Below, in pieces: positions 8,286-16,970 of a DNA stretch of 38,853 nt. Position 1 is the stretch's first letter. The number at the start of each line of letters is the position of its first letter. This DNA comes from CAZFQD01 sp964520885. Lineage in GTDB: Bacteria > Bacillota > Clostridia > Oscillospirales > SIG519. Where the stretch lies: the NCBI GenBank assembly GCA_964520885.1, contig CAZFQD010000003.1, forward strand, positions 1-38,853, in the 5' to 3' direction. Made by a program: the position numbers and the translations under genes. The notes below the pieces were generated by a model. It saw nothing but the letters and a program-made list of their open reading frames with translations. It was not told the origin of the DNA and ran no database searches.

Positions 8286-8637
8286 TATTTATTCCTTTGT
8301 TTGTTTTTACTATTTTTGTTAACAACTTTGCTATTTCCGAACAATCAATAATAATATTTTCATATTCATTACAAGTCAAATAATCTGTTTTATATAACAA
8401 TTCTAACCAATATTCTGTTTCTGATATTTCTTTTAATGCTAAGCTGTTTTTGTGAATAAAATCATCTTTACTTTGTGCATATTTAGCTTCTCTCAAATTT
8501 GCTCCAACACTTGTCCCGCTCCTCAATAATTGCTTGGATAATATAAATTCTTTTTTATTTGTTGTTAAATATTTATACAACTTTACTATTCTAACAGCAA
8601 AGTCTAAACTTTTATTTAATACAATATTATTTTTCAT
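8272..8637 (-). CDS. Four-helix-bundle protein (23S rRNA intervening-sequence protein family, S23/Avd-like)
   Basis: The product has 121 residues from the ATG at 8637 with SD GAGGAG; the frame is open to 8649. The hallmark RSGTSVGANLREA segment and the SLALKEISETEYWLELL helix identify the TIGR02436/PF05635 four-helix-bundle family. The family is named from open frames inside intervening sequences of 23S rRNA genes; relatives include the Avd accessory protein of diversity-generating retroelements. Stand-alone copies like this one have no established function. It is inserted between recF and remB and flanked by inverted heptamer arrays that share a 16-bp perfect inverted repeat; the last residues (NVNC) and stop are encoded by the left array. 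Confidence 0.88.
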   Translation of the reverse strand: MKNNIVLNKSLDFAVRIVKLYKYLTTNKKEFILSKQLLRSGTSVGANLREAKYAQSKDDFIHKNSLALKEISETEYWLELLYKTDYLTCNEYENIIIDCSEIAKLLTKIVKTNKGINNVNC

Positions 8638-8648
8638 AATTCTCCTCA

Positions 8649-8690
8649 TTAAATGTTAATTGTTAATTGTTAATCGTTAATTGTTAATTG
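8649..8690. repeat. Heptamer array, right arm bracketing the four-helix-bundle gene
   Basis: Six 7-bp units of TTAATTG with minor variants (TTAAATG, TTAATCG). It supplies the recF stop codon at 8684-8686. It is inverted relative to the array at 8258-8285. Confidence 0.85.
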
Positions 8691-9781
8691 ATTACTCCGT
8701 TTGCTACATAAAATACCTTACCGATTTTTAGATTATTTAATTTTTCTATATCACAGCAGGTAATAATTACTTGTTTATCCTTGATTTTTTCCACAATATA
8801 TTCCTGCCTTTTATGGTCTAACTCGGACAAAACATCATCTAATAGTAATAAAGGATACTCATTATACTCTTTGTATATTAATTCCGCCTCTGCCAACTTT
8901 AAAGATAGCACGCAAGACCTTTGTTGCCCTTGTGAGCCATAAAGTCGAACGGACAAACCGTTTAAGCAAATGTCAATATCATCTCTATGTGGGCCACAAA
9001 GTGTAATTCCTTCTTTTAACTCTAAATGCCTTAGCTGTTTTTGCTTTTGCTTATAGGTTGAATACACTTCATTATGATTAGTAGCAGATAAATCTGAAAA
9101 CCACAAATATTTAAGGCTAAGTATTTCTAATCCATCCGAAAGTTCATTATGAATTATTTTTGCAAATTCTAAAAGTTCATTTATAAATAGTGCTCTAAAA
9201 CAAATTATTTCGCTACCAATTATTGCTATTTTTTCATTCCATATATCAAGAGTGTCAATAATTGAGCTGTTTGTATATGCTTTTTTTAAAGCAGCGTTTT
9301 TTTGTTCTAATAGCTTATTGTATTCTGAAAGTAAACTTAAATATTTAGGTTTTAGTTGGCAAAGGGCAATATCAATAAATCTTCTTCTTTCAGATGGACC
9401 ATCCTTAACTAAGGTTAAATGCTCGGGCGAAAATAAAACACTTGTAAATACTCCAACAATTTCGCTTAATTTTTTAATTTTAACTCCATTCAAGTTTATG
9501 CTTTTTTTTGTATGTCTAAATAAATCTATTTCAAACTTATTATCTCTATTATTTGCAAAAAAATTAAGCTTTAAATTTGAATTATCTTGGTTAAAGGAAA
9601 TTACTTCTTTTTCTCTTGTGGCACGAAAACTCTTACCCGAGGAAAAAAGCCAAAGCCCCTCGATTACATTAGTTTTGCCCATAGCATTTTCGCCACAAAT
9701 AATATTTACTCCACTATTAAATATAAGTTGTTGGTTAGAAATATTTCTAAAGTTCTTTAAACATAAGCTTTTAGCGAACAT
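8684..9781 (-). CDS. recF: DNA replication and repair protein RecF
   Basis: The protein has 365 residues, the usual RecF length. It is an SMC-like ATPase that helps load RecA at single-strand gaps and stalled forks. Walker A is CGENAMGKTN near residues 29-38, the ABC signature is GSQGQQRSCVLSLKLAE, and Walker B with the D-loop is LLLLDDVLSELD. The start ATG directly follows the stop codon of the upstream S4-domain gene (TAA-ATG), indicating translational coupling. The protein ends NGVIN with a stop inside a TTAATTG heptamer array. Confidence 0.96.
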   Translation of the reverse strand: MFAKSLCLKNFRNISNQQLIFNSGVNIICGENAMGKTNVIEGLWLFSSGKSFRATREKEVISFNQDNSNLKLNFFANNRDNKFEIDLFRHTKKSINLNGVKIKKLSEIVGVFTSVLFSPEHLTLVKDGPSERRRFIDIALCQLKPKYLSLLSEYNKLLEQKNAALKKAYTNSSIIDTLDIWNEKIAIIGSEIICFRALFINELLEFAKIIHNELSDGLEILSLKYLWFSDLSATNHNEVYSTYKQKQKQLRHLELKEGITLCGPHRDDIDICLNGLSVRLYGSQGQQRSCVLSLKLAEAELIYKEYNEYPLLLLDDVLSELDHKRQEYIVEKIKDKQVIITCCDIEKLNNLKIGKVFYVANGVIN

Positions 9782-9994
9782 TTATGTAATCTCCAATACA
9801 ATATCGTCCAGTTCTACTTTATCTCCTGCTCTAATTTTTTTACCTCTCATTATGCAAATCTCTCCGTTTACTTTAACAAAACCTTCACTTATTATTTCTT
9901 TTGAATGCCCTCCGCTTTCGCTAATGCCCGCAAATTTTAATAAATCACCTAATTTTATATATTCAGTTTCAATATTAATTATATCTTTTTGCAT
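9782..9994 (-). CDS. rlbA: S4-domain RNA-binding protein RlbA/YaaA
   Basis: A 70-residue S4-domain protein with the motif IKLGDLLKFAG...VKVNG and the basic MRGKKIRAGD turn. It matches the yaaA gene always found between dnaN and recF in Bacillota. S4 domains bind structured RNA; the Bacillus homologue is associated with ribosome function. It is coupled to recF with no spacer and lies 22 bp after dnaN, in one dnaN-rlbA-recF transcription unit. Confidence 0.9.
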   Translation of the reverse strand: MQKDIINIETEYIKLGDLLKFAGISESGGHSKEIISEGFVKVNGEICIMRGKKIRAGDKVELDDIVLEIT

Positions 9995-9995
9995 A

Positions 9996-10016
9996 TTCTA
10001 ATCTCTAACCTCTAAA
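9996..10016. repeat. Short heptamer array at the dnaN stop
   Basis: Three units (TTCTAAT, CTCTAAC, CTCTAAA) fill the dnaN-rlbA spacer and abut the dnaN stop codon. Confidence 0.6.
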
Positions 10017-11126
10017 TTAATCTTCACTTTTTAACCTAACGGGTAAAACCAAAAAGACAAATTTTTCTCCTTCTTCAGGTTTAATTACAATTGGGGTTAA
10101 GTGTGTATTTAATTCCATTCTAATGTTTTGCTCTTCGGTTGCTTTTAAAGCATCTAACATATAGCGATTATTAAATCCTATTTCTAATGTTCCACCGGAA
10201 TTTTCAGATAGCACCTCGTCATAAACATTACCATTAACTGTTTTACAAGTTATTTTTATATCTGAGTTATCAATATTACATCTAATTGGGCTTTTAATTT
10301 TTTCATTAATTAGCAAAGAGGCTCTTTCAACACTATCAATTAATTTTTTTGTTTCTACTTTAACAACAATTCTAATATCTTTTGGTAAAACATTGCGATA
10401 ATTTAAAAATTCGCCTTCTAATAACCTTGAAATAACAACAATATTATCAAACTCAAAAAGTATATGTTTTTTTGCCAAACTAATACTAACTATTTCATCT
10501 GTATCCCTTAATATTTTTGAAATTTCCGATAATGTCTTACCGGGAACAACAAATGAAAAGTCCTCATATTGCTGTAATAATTCTTCTTGCCTTAATGCCA
10601 ATCTAAAACCATCAACAGAAATAATTCTTAATCTATTATTTTCAATTTCAAATAGCGAACCTGTGTGAATTGGCTTGCTTTCACTTGTTGAAATAGCATA
10701 AAGAGTTTGTCTTATCATATTTTTAATTAGGTTTTGAGACAAACAAATATTTTTTTCGGTGTTTATTTTAGGAAGTTCTGGAAATTCTGTTGGTGAAATC
10801 CCCACTATATTATATTCTGACATATCACATTTTATATTTGTAAGTAATTTTTCATCGCTTTCAATAATAACATTGGAATCTGGTAACTTTCTAACTATCT
10901 CTACAAACATTTTTGAATTTAATACAATTGCACCTTTTTCAATAATATTGGCTTCAATAACACATTCAATTCCTAAATCAAGGTCAAAACCTGTTATTCT
11001 AATACTATCTTCTAAAGTAGTTATTAAAATTCCTTCTAAAGCTGGAAAAGACGATTTAGCTGAAGAAGCCTTTGAAGCTGTCATAACTGCTTCATTTAAT
11101 AAATTTTTTTCGCAACTAAATTTCAT
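10017..11126 (-). CDS. dnaN: DNA polymerase III sliding clamp (beta subunit)
   Basis: The protein has 369 residues from the ATG at 11126 (MKFSCEKN), with SD GAAGGGA nine bases upstream; an in-frame TTG at 11144 overlaps that SD and is unlikely. It forms the ring-shaped processivity clamp, a three-domain fold. Visible markers are the N-terminal LNEAVMTASKA, central SVDGFRLALR, and the C-terminal TPIVIKP and VFLVLPVRL motifs that line the client-binding pocket. It is the second gene after dnaA, separated by the candidate origin. Confidence 0.97.
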   Translation of the reverse strand: MKFSCEKNLLNEAVMTASKASSAKSSFPALEGILITTLEDSIRITGFDLDLGIECVIEANIIEKGAIVLNSKMFVEIVRKLPDSNVIIESDEKLLTNIKCDMSEYNIVGISPTEFPELPKINTEKNICLSQNLIKNMIRQTLYAISTSESKPIHTGSLFEIENNRLRIISVDGFRLALRQEELLQQYEDFSFVVPGKTLSEISKILRDTDEIVSISLAKKHILFEFDNIVVISRLLEGEFLNYRNVLPKDIRIVVKVETKKLIDSVERASLLINEKIKSPIRCNIDNSDIKITCKTVNGNVYDEVLSENSGGTLEIGFNNRYMLDALKATEEQNIRMELNTHLTPIVIKPEEGEKFVFLVLPVRLKSED

Positions 11127-11480
11127 TTTACCAAATCCCTTCAAATTTGCTTTTATATATAATAAATAGATTAAATAAATAGTATTATTAGTAGGAGCTG
11201 TGGATTAGTGGAAAAGTGAAGTTTTAATATGATAACACTAATAAATTTATGAAATGGAACTTGTGGACATTTTTTGCTTAGTGTTTATTATTTATAAATT
11301 AAAAACTTATTATATTGTTTTACACAAGAAAAATGATATTTAAAAGATGAAAAAGGATAACTTTGTGGAAAAGTTAAAACAAAACATAAAATTATTTGTT
11401 AATTTATAAATTTTCAAAAAGAAGGTAAAAGTTTTTATGTTTATTCTGTGGAAAACCTAATTTTTGAGGCATTGCAATGT
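11127..11480. other. Candidate oriC in the dnaA-dnaN spacer, with DnaA-box-like sites
   Basis: This is the only long non-coding, very AT-rich stretch beside dnaA. Sites within one or two mismatches of TTATCCACA or TTWTNCACA, read on the minus strand, are TAATCCACA at 11199-11207, ATGTCCACA at 11262-11270, and TTTTCCACA at 11364-11372 and 11447-11455. TTTTACACA is on the plus strand at 11318-11326. No such cluster occurs in the 79 bp upstream of dnaA. AT-only stretches around 11281-11315 could serve as the unwinding element. The dnaN promoter must also be here; I could not choose one. Confidence 0.7.
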
Positions 11481-12827
11481 TTATTTTCCCTTAATATTTG
11501 CAATTAAGTCATTTATGGCACTTTTAAAACTAATATTGTTGTTTATTTTTTCTTCAACTTTATTAATAGAATGGTGAACTGTGCTATGGTCCCTATTTGA
11601 AAATTCTTCTCCAATTGCAGGCAAAGACATTTGAGTTATTTCACGAATTATATACATACAAATCTGTCTTGCATTGGTTATATCAGAAGTTCTCTTTTTT
11701 CCTTTGATGTTTTCTGGATTAATATTAAAATATCGTCCCACTTCAGTAATAACTCTATCTATTGTAACCGGAATAGGCTCATTTTCATTTAACACATCTT
11801 TGATTGCACTTTGAGCAATTGCAATTGACGGCGGAGTTCCGGTTAAAAGATAATAGGCAAGAGTTTTTTTAAGGGCACCTTCAAGTTGACGAATATTATT
11901 TTTTAATCTGTTTGCAATATATTGCACAACATCAGGTGGCAAAGTTATTTTCATAAGTTCTGCCTTTTTTTGTAAAATTGCTATTCTTAGTTCGTAATCT
12001 GGTGTTTGAATATCAGCAATTAGTCCCCATTCAAAGCGAGTTCTTAATCTATCATCTAAAAGTTGGATTTCCTTTGGCGGTCTATCTGATACTAATACGA
12101 TTTGTTTTTTTGCTTCATATAAAGCATTAAAGGTGTGAAAAAACTCTTCTTGAGTTGATTCTCTTCCCCCAATAAATTGAACATCATCAATTAATAATAA
12201 GTCTGCATTACGATATTTATTTCTAAATTCCATAGTCGTTGCAGTTTTAATGGCCGCAACTAACTCATTAGTGAATTCGTCTCCCTTAATGTAAATTAGT
12301 TTAAAATGTGGGAAGGAATTTCTAATTGTGTTTTGTATCGAGTAGAGAAGATGTGTTTTACCAAGACCCGAACCACCATAAATAAATAAAGGATTATAAG
12401 CCGTTGCTGGATTAGAAGCAACTGCAACCGCTGCCGCATGAGCAAAACGATTTGAATTACCAACAATAAAATTATCAAAGGTGTATTCAACATCGGTCTT
12501 TGTTGCCGGCATTAACTTTTCAGGGATTAATGAGTTCTCTTCTTTTTGAGGCTCTTTAAAAACAATATTAGAAGGCTTATCTTCTTCTGAATAAATAATA
12601 AGTTCAATATCAAACCCCAAAACTTCCGAAAGAGCATTTTTGATTGTATCAGAATAACGACTAACAATTATATCTCTTTGAAAAGAATCTGCGATATATA
12701 AAATCGCACTATCTTTATTTATTTCAATAGGGGTTAGATTTTTTATCCATAGATTTAAAGAAACACCACTTAAATATTCCCCCATTTTTACAACCGCTTT
12801 TTTCCATATTTCGTTAAAACTTTGCAT
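11481..12827 (-). CDS. dnaA: Chromosomal replication initiator protein DnaA
   Basis: The protein has 448 residues from the ATG at 12827 (MQSFNEIW), with GGAG nine bases upstream; the frame is open to 12842. Domain I is at the N-terminus and domain III is an AAA+ ATPase with Walker A GGSGLGKTHL and Walker B LLIDDVQFIGG. The arginine-finger region is DDRLRTRFEWG. Domain IV carries the DNA-binding signature (ISLPAIGEEFSNRDHSTVHH in related form: MSLPAIGEEFSNRDHSTVHH). It binds DnaA boxes and melts the origin. It has its own promoter and directly precedes dnaN across the candidate origin. Confidence 0.98.
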   Translation of the reverse strand: MQSFNEIWKKAVVKMGEYLSGVSLNLWIKNLTPIEINKDSAILYIADSFQRDIIVSRYSDTIKNALSEVLGFDIELIIYSEEDKPSNIVFKEPQKEENSLIPEKLMPATKTDVEYTFDNFIVGNSNRFAHAAAVAVASNPATAYNPLFIYGGSGLGKTHLLYSIQNTIRNSFPHFKLIYIKGDEFTNELVAAIKTATTMEFRNKYRNADLLLIDDVQFIGGRESTQEEFFHTFNALYEAKKQIVLVSDRPPKEIQLLDDRLRTRFEWGLIADIQTPDYELRIAILQKKAELMKITLPPDVVQYIANRLKNNIRQLEGALKKTLAYYLLTGTPPSIAIAQSAIKDVLNENEPIPVTIDRVITEVGRYFNINPENIKGKKRTSDITNARQICMYIIREITQMSLPAIGEEFSNRDHSTVHHSINKVEEKINNNISFKSAINDLIANIKGK

Positions 12828-12866
12828 TTTTTTCATCTCCATATTTCTTGCATTTATTTAAAATTT

Positions 12867-12895
12867 ATTATACCATATTTTTCTTTATAATTCAA
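12867..12895 (-). promoter_or_regulatory. dnaA promoter
   Basis: On the minus strand, TTGAAT (12895-12890) and TATAAT (12872-12867) are separated by 17 bp. The predicted start leaves a leader of about 30 nt before the dnaA ATG. Confidence 0.65.
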
Positions 12896-12921
12896 TAAAT
12901 AATAAATTAATAAATATTATA

Positions 12922-14856
12922 TTATTTATACATATATGCCCTATGAGAAACGGCATATATTGTTATACCATCTTGGTCATAAACTTGTTTAAAAATACTT
13001 TTAAACAAGTTTTCATTTGGTTTATAGTTGTTTCTCTCCCAACTTGTAATAATAACATAATCAACACCAACATCATCGAAAAGGTGCATATTTTCCTCTG
13101 GTTTAGTAAACATTAATTCAATTTCTTTTTGTCTTTTAGAAATGTTTATACCATGGAAAAACAAAAAGGAAGGTGAACCACAATAAATATATCGTCCGGT
13201 TAATGTGGAAACTAAGTTTGTATGGTTATCTGCTGTTATGAATAGAGCGTCCTTAGGGGTATGTAGTTTTATGAATTCGCTTGCCTTAATATCCGAATTA
13301 CTAAAAACATTGTATGTTGAATTTGTTTCTCTTATAAGAGTTAGAACTCCAGAAAAAGTTAATACGAATATTAAAACAAGTGCAATAAAATAACGAGATT
13401 TAAATTCTTTATTCTTGTTCCACAGTTTAAATAAATAATCACATACCAAAATTACCGTGAAAATATACCAAATATAAAATAGTTTATTATTATCATAGTA
13501 GTTAGGTTGAAAAACGACTAAATCAGAAATAATAAAGAGAACCATCGGACCAATATACATAAGTTTTTTCTCTATTTTAGCTTCATAAAAGGCTGGAATT
13601 ATTAGTAAGAATACTATACCAACATTTTTAACCCAAAACCAAAGCCAAGGGTCGGTAGTGTTGCACCAATTAAAGTGAAATTTTAAGAAATTTCCTTGAC
13701 TTGCTTGTCCAATAGTCCAAAACATAAGCTGAGGGAATGCTAATACAAACGCAACAATCCCAAAAATAAACCATTTTTTAAAAATAAATAATTTGGCTTT
13801 TGAGGTAAAAACACTAATAAAGAACCAAACAAAAACAATTATTCCAAAGGCCAAAAATGAATGGGTATGTATCATAGGTAAAAGTCCGGCAACAATACCT
13901 GAGGTTACAAAATAACGGTTTTGCTTGGTGCTAATACCTTTAACTAATAGCCAAAAAGCTAAAATAACAAATGCCCAACCAAATAACAAAGTTCTTTGAG
14001 GTATTATCATATCAGCAATAACATTTACCCATCGAAGTCCCTCTTCGGGTAAATTAGTGGGAGTTTTATAAAAAGAGGTAAATATCTTATTAAAATTATC
14101 TGGTTTTTGTTGTGAAAGATTTATAAAATAAACAAAGCCAAGGCCGCCATTTATAAAAAATAAAATTGAAGCAAAAATGGACTTGTAGTATGACTTCAAA
14201 AATTCATTGGCTAATATAAAAAATCCAAAAATAAGAAGAAATACAACAAAAAAACTAGGAATTAATATTGCCATTCTCAAATCTAACCCAAATTTATAAA
14301 ATGTTGAGGAAAGTGAATCGCCAAGAAATGGGTATCCAATTTTTACCCCTTTAAATATTGAATATTCAGGTGGAAAGGTTTCGTTTACCGCTAAGTTTGT
14401 TATAATTCCTGTATGCAAATGAAGGTCGCCAAATGTGGATTGGCCACTGTTAATTCCCTGCGAAGTAGGAATATATATGTGAGTTACCATAAGAAAAGAG
14501 ATAAAACAAGATAAAAGAACGCAAAAACCCAGTGAAATTATAATAGATTTTCTTATTTTGCGATGTTTAAAAATTTGCATTAAATTGGCTGTGTGCTTTG
14601 GTGTTTTTATTATCTCTTTTTTCTTTAAATAGAAGATTAGCATTGTAATGGCAATTGAAAAAAGCAATCCAACAATATGACTTATTAATGAAAAGCCAAA
14701 GAAAAATGAAAACATTATTGGTGTCCATATCATAAGAAGCAATCCAAATGAAACACCAAGCCAAATTCTTAGTAGTATTAGTTTGTCTGAAAAAATTTGA
14801 AAGGCTATGTATAACCCACAAATTAAAAACATAATTAATAAAAAGCAAGAAATCAT
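12922..14856 (-). CDS. Polytopic GT-C-like membrane protein (putative lipid-linked sugar glycosyltransferase)
   Basis: The 644-residue protein has about 11-13 hydrophobic segments and a soluble C-terminal domain of about 120 residues (from NSDIKASEFIKLHTPKDALF). The first large outer loop, about 130-175, has acidic and histidine residues (FGDLHLHTG, then NETFPPEYSIFKG). This layout is that of GT-C-fold glycosyltransferases, in which an acidic residue in the first loop is catalytic and the donor is a polyprenyl-phosphate sugar. The C-terminal part resembles the periplasmic domain of bacterial membrane proteins that report a per-residue sugar or glycan function. A GGAGG SD supports the ATG. Substrate unknown; it could be an inactive family member. 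It sits directly upstream of dnaA on the same strand. Confidence 0.6.
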   Translation of the reverse strand: MISCFLLIMFLICGLYIAFQIFSDKLILLRIWLGVSFGLLLMIWTPIMFSFFFGFSLISHIVGLLFSIAITMLIFYLKKKEIIKTPKHTANLMQIFKHRKIRKSIIISLGFCVLLSCFISFLMVTHIYIPTSQGINSGQSTFGDLHLHTGIITNLAVNETFPPEYSIFKGVKIGYPFLGDSLSSTFYKFGLDLRMAILIPSFFVVFLLIFGFFILANEFLKSYYKSIFASILFFINGGLGFVYFINLSQQKPDNFNKIFTSFYKTPTNLPEEGLRWVNVIADMIIPQRTLLFGWAFVILAFWLLVKGISTKQNRYFVTSGIVAGLLPMIHTHSFLAFGIIVFVWFFISVFTSKAKLFIFKKWFIFGIVAFVLAFPQLMFWTIGQASQGNFLKFHFNWCNTTDPWLWFWVKNVGIVFLLIIPAFYEAKIEKKLMYIGPMVLFIISDLVVFQPNYYDNNKLFYIWYIFTVILVCDYLFKLWNKNKEFKSRYFIALVLIFVLTFSGVLTLIRETNSTYNVFSNSDIKASEFIKLHTPKDALFITADNHTNLVSTLTGRYIYCGSPSFLFFHGINISKRQKEIELMFTKPEENMHLFDDVGVDYVIITSWERNNYKPNENLFKSIFKQVYDQDGITIYAVSHRAYMYK

Positions 14857-14944
14857 AGCGACTCCTCCTATTTTTGTGTATTCAAAACAAGCATTGAGTA
14901 TTTTCTCTCAACCATGCAAATAAATAATAGTTATTTAATATTAT

Positions 14945-15166
14945 TTATAGTTCTAATTTGTTTAGAATATCTTTTAAAAGTGCAACTTCCTCAGCTGTTA
15001 ATGATATTCCTTTGCTCATTTTTTCGCGTTCTGGAGCCCAATCACGAATATCATACTTGGGGTCTCTGTCATTCCAACTAACCATATTTATTTGCCTTGT
15101 CCAGCCCGAAGAACTTTCGGATAATACGCCTATTTCCTTTGTGATTTTGTAAGTAATTTCAGCCAT
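14945..15166 (-). CDS. YdbC-type PC4-like single-strand DNA-binding protein
   Basis: The 73-residue protein belongs to the YdbC/PC4 family, whose members bind single-stranded DNA or RNA as dimers. Recognisable features are the N-terminal YKITKEIGVLSES, the basic-aromatic strand GWTRQINMVSWN, the DIRDWAPE loop with KMSKGISLT, and the C-terminal helix LLKDILNKLEL. The SD GGAGG is seven to eight bases from the ATG. It is 21 bp downstream of serS on the same strand and is likely its co-transcript. Confidence 0.85.
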   Translation of the reverse strand: MAEITYKITKEIGVLSESSSGWTRQINMVSWNDRDPKYDIRDWAPEREKMSKGISLTAEEVALLKDILNKLEL

Positions 15167-15187
15167 GCTTTATTTCCTCCTATAAAA

Positions 15188-16453
15188 TTATTTTATAAAG
15201 TCAACACCCATATAAGGGCGTAATACTTCTGGGACAGTAATTGTTCCGTCTGCGTTTTGAAAATTTTCTAATATACAAGCAACAGTTCTTCCGACAGCCA
15301 CTCCAGAACCGTTCAAAGTGTGAACAAAGGTAGTTTTATCCTTAATATTTTTCTTATAGCGAATTTCTGCTCTTCTTGCTTGAAAATCTTCAAAATTTGA
15401 ACAAGAGGATATTTCAACATATTTTTTATAAGAAGGCATCCAAACCTCAATATCATATGTAAAAGCACTTGAAAAGCCCAAATCTCCGGTGCAAAGAAGC
15501 ATAACTCTATAAGGAATTCCTAAAGTCTTTAAAACTCCTTGTGCATCTATAGTTAGGCTTTCTAATTCTTCATAGGAGGTTTCAGGGTTTGTAAATTTAA
15601 CTAATTCCACCTTGTTGAATTGATGTTGTCTGATTAATCCTCTTGTATCTCTGCCTGCACTTCCCGCTTCTGCTCTAAAACAAGCTGAGTAGGCACAATA
15701 TTTAATTGGCAAAGCATTAAAATCTAATATTTCTTGCCTGTGCATATTTGTAATTGGAACTTCGGCAGTTGGAATTAAGAAATAATCGGTATTTGATAAT
15801 TTAAAAGCATCCTCTTCAAATTTTGGCAACTGTCCCGTTCCAGTCATTGAAGCTCTATTGACTATAAAAGGCGGAAACACTTCTAAATAACCTTTTTTAG
15901 AGTGATAATCTAAAAAGAAATTAATTAAAGCCCTTTCAAGTTTAGCCCCCAAGCCTTTATAAAAATGAAATCTCGCACCCGTTACTTTAGCGGCAGTTTC
16001 GGCATCAAGTATGTTTAAAGCTTTTCCAATTTCCCAATGTGGTAATGGTTCAAATGAAAAATTTCTTGGCTCTCCAAAACGGCTAATCTCAACATTGTCA
16101 TCGCTATCTACACCTACGGGAACCCTATCGTTAGGTATATTTGGCATAACCATAATTAACTTATTTAATTGCTCTGCTATTTGTCTAATGATTGCTTCGT
16201 TTGCCTTAATATTATCAGAAAGAACTTTCATTTGTTCAAAGATTTCTTTTGTGTCCTTGCCCTCTTTCTTATATACTGGAATTAGCTTTGAAACCTTGTT
16301 TTGTTCGGCTTTCATATTATCCGTTTCAAATATTATTTCTCTTCTGTTATCATCAACAGCAAGGATTTGGTCAATATCAATATCCTTTTGCCTGTTTTTC
16401 ATTGCGGTTTTTACCTTTTCAGTATCTTGTCTAATTCTCTTTAAATCCAGCAT
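15188..16453 (-). CDS. serS: Seryl-tRNA synthetase
   Basis: The 421-residue enzyme is a class II aminoacyl-tRNA synthetase that charges tRNA-Ser, and tRNA-Sec where present. The N-terminal antiparallel coiled-coil arm spans about residues 1-110. Motif 2 is FRAEAGSAGRDTRGLIRQHQF and motif 3 is NGSGVAVGRTVACILEN. TAEVPI in the serine pocket and the C-terminal VPEVLRPYMG are typical. The SD GGAG is nine bases from the ATG. No T-box leader fits in the 21-bp spacer upstream; it follows the small membrane-protein gene at 16475-16921. Confidence 0.97.
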   Translation of the reverse strand: MLDLKRIRQDTEKVKTAMKNRQKDIDIDQILAVDDNRREIIFETDNMKAEQNKVSKLIPVYKKEGKDTKEIFEQMKVLSDNIKANEAIIRQIAEQLNKLIMVMPNIPNDRVPVGVDSDDNVEISRFGEPRNFSFEPLPHWEIGKALNILDAETAAKVTGARFHFYKGLGAKLERALINFFLDYHSKKGYLEVFPPFIVNRASMTGTGQLPKFEEDAFKLSNTDYFLIPTAEVPITNMHRQEILDFNALPIKYCAYSACFRAEAGSAGRDTRGLIRQHQFNKVELVKFTNPETSYEELESLTIDAQGVLKTLGIPYRVMLLCTGDLGFSSAFTYDIEVWMPSYKKYVEISSCSNFEDFQARRAEIRYKKNIKDKTTFVHTLNGSGVAVGRTVACILENFQNADGTITVPEVLRPYMGVDFIK

Positions 16454-16474
16454 AGTGTTATTACTCCTTTGGTT

Positions 16475-16921
16475 CTAATATAAGAAATCATAAAGTTTAT
16501 CATAAATAGATGCAATATTTTCTGGAAGTATATCCCTATCAACCTCTGCGAGTTTTTCCCTAGCGGCTGTATATCTTCTTATTAAACATAGAGACTGTAT
16601 ATCATTCATAACAATAAGAACTTCAATATTTTGTTCTGCTAATTTATTATTACCATCTAAAATTAAATTTTGTTCTTGTAAAAAAATCAAATCTTCTTCA
16701 TATTTTTCAATTTTATTTTTGTAATCCTCATTTATTTTTTGAATACTTTGCACAACCGACATATTTTCAATATCTTTTGTGTTTACAATAGTATCAAAAT
16801 ATCTGTCTTGAAAGAAATTAGAAATGAGTATTAATATTAATGCAACTGAAAACAATATCAGAGCATAAAACCAAAAATTCTTTATATTTGTGCCATTTGA
16901 CTTAATTTTTTCATTTTCCAT
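16475..16921 (-). CDS. Small single-pass membrane protein with coiled coil, unknown
   Basis: The 148-residue protein has one transmembrane helix at about residues 17-38 (WFYALILFSVALILILIS), then a predicted coiled coil, about 60-100 (KINEDYKNKIEKYEEDLIFLQEQN), and a short helical tail. The orientation is probably N-in with the tail outside. I recognise no family. SD GGAGGAA is well placed. It lies between parB and serS on the same strand, with 49 bp to parB. Placement suggests an operon with parB, but a chromosome-segregation role is only inference from position. Confidence 0.65.
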   Translation of the reverse strand: MENEKIKSNGTNIKNFWFYALILFSVALILILISNFFQDRYFDTIVNTKDIENMSVVQSIQKINEDYKNKIEKYEEDLIFLQEQNLILDGNNKLAEQNIEVLIVMNDIQSLCLIRRYTAAREKLAEVDRDILPENIASIYDKLYDFLY

Positions 16922-16970
16922 TGATTATTCCTCCGTAAAACAGTTGATTACTCAATAAAATTAATCGTTT

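Noticed and set aside
9252..10001. Plus-strand 249-codon open frame
   Set aside because: It is antisense to recF and rlbA, both with clear family motifs; low-complexity hydrophobic translation and no SD.
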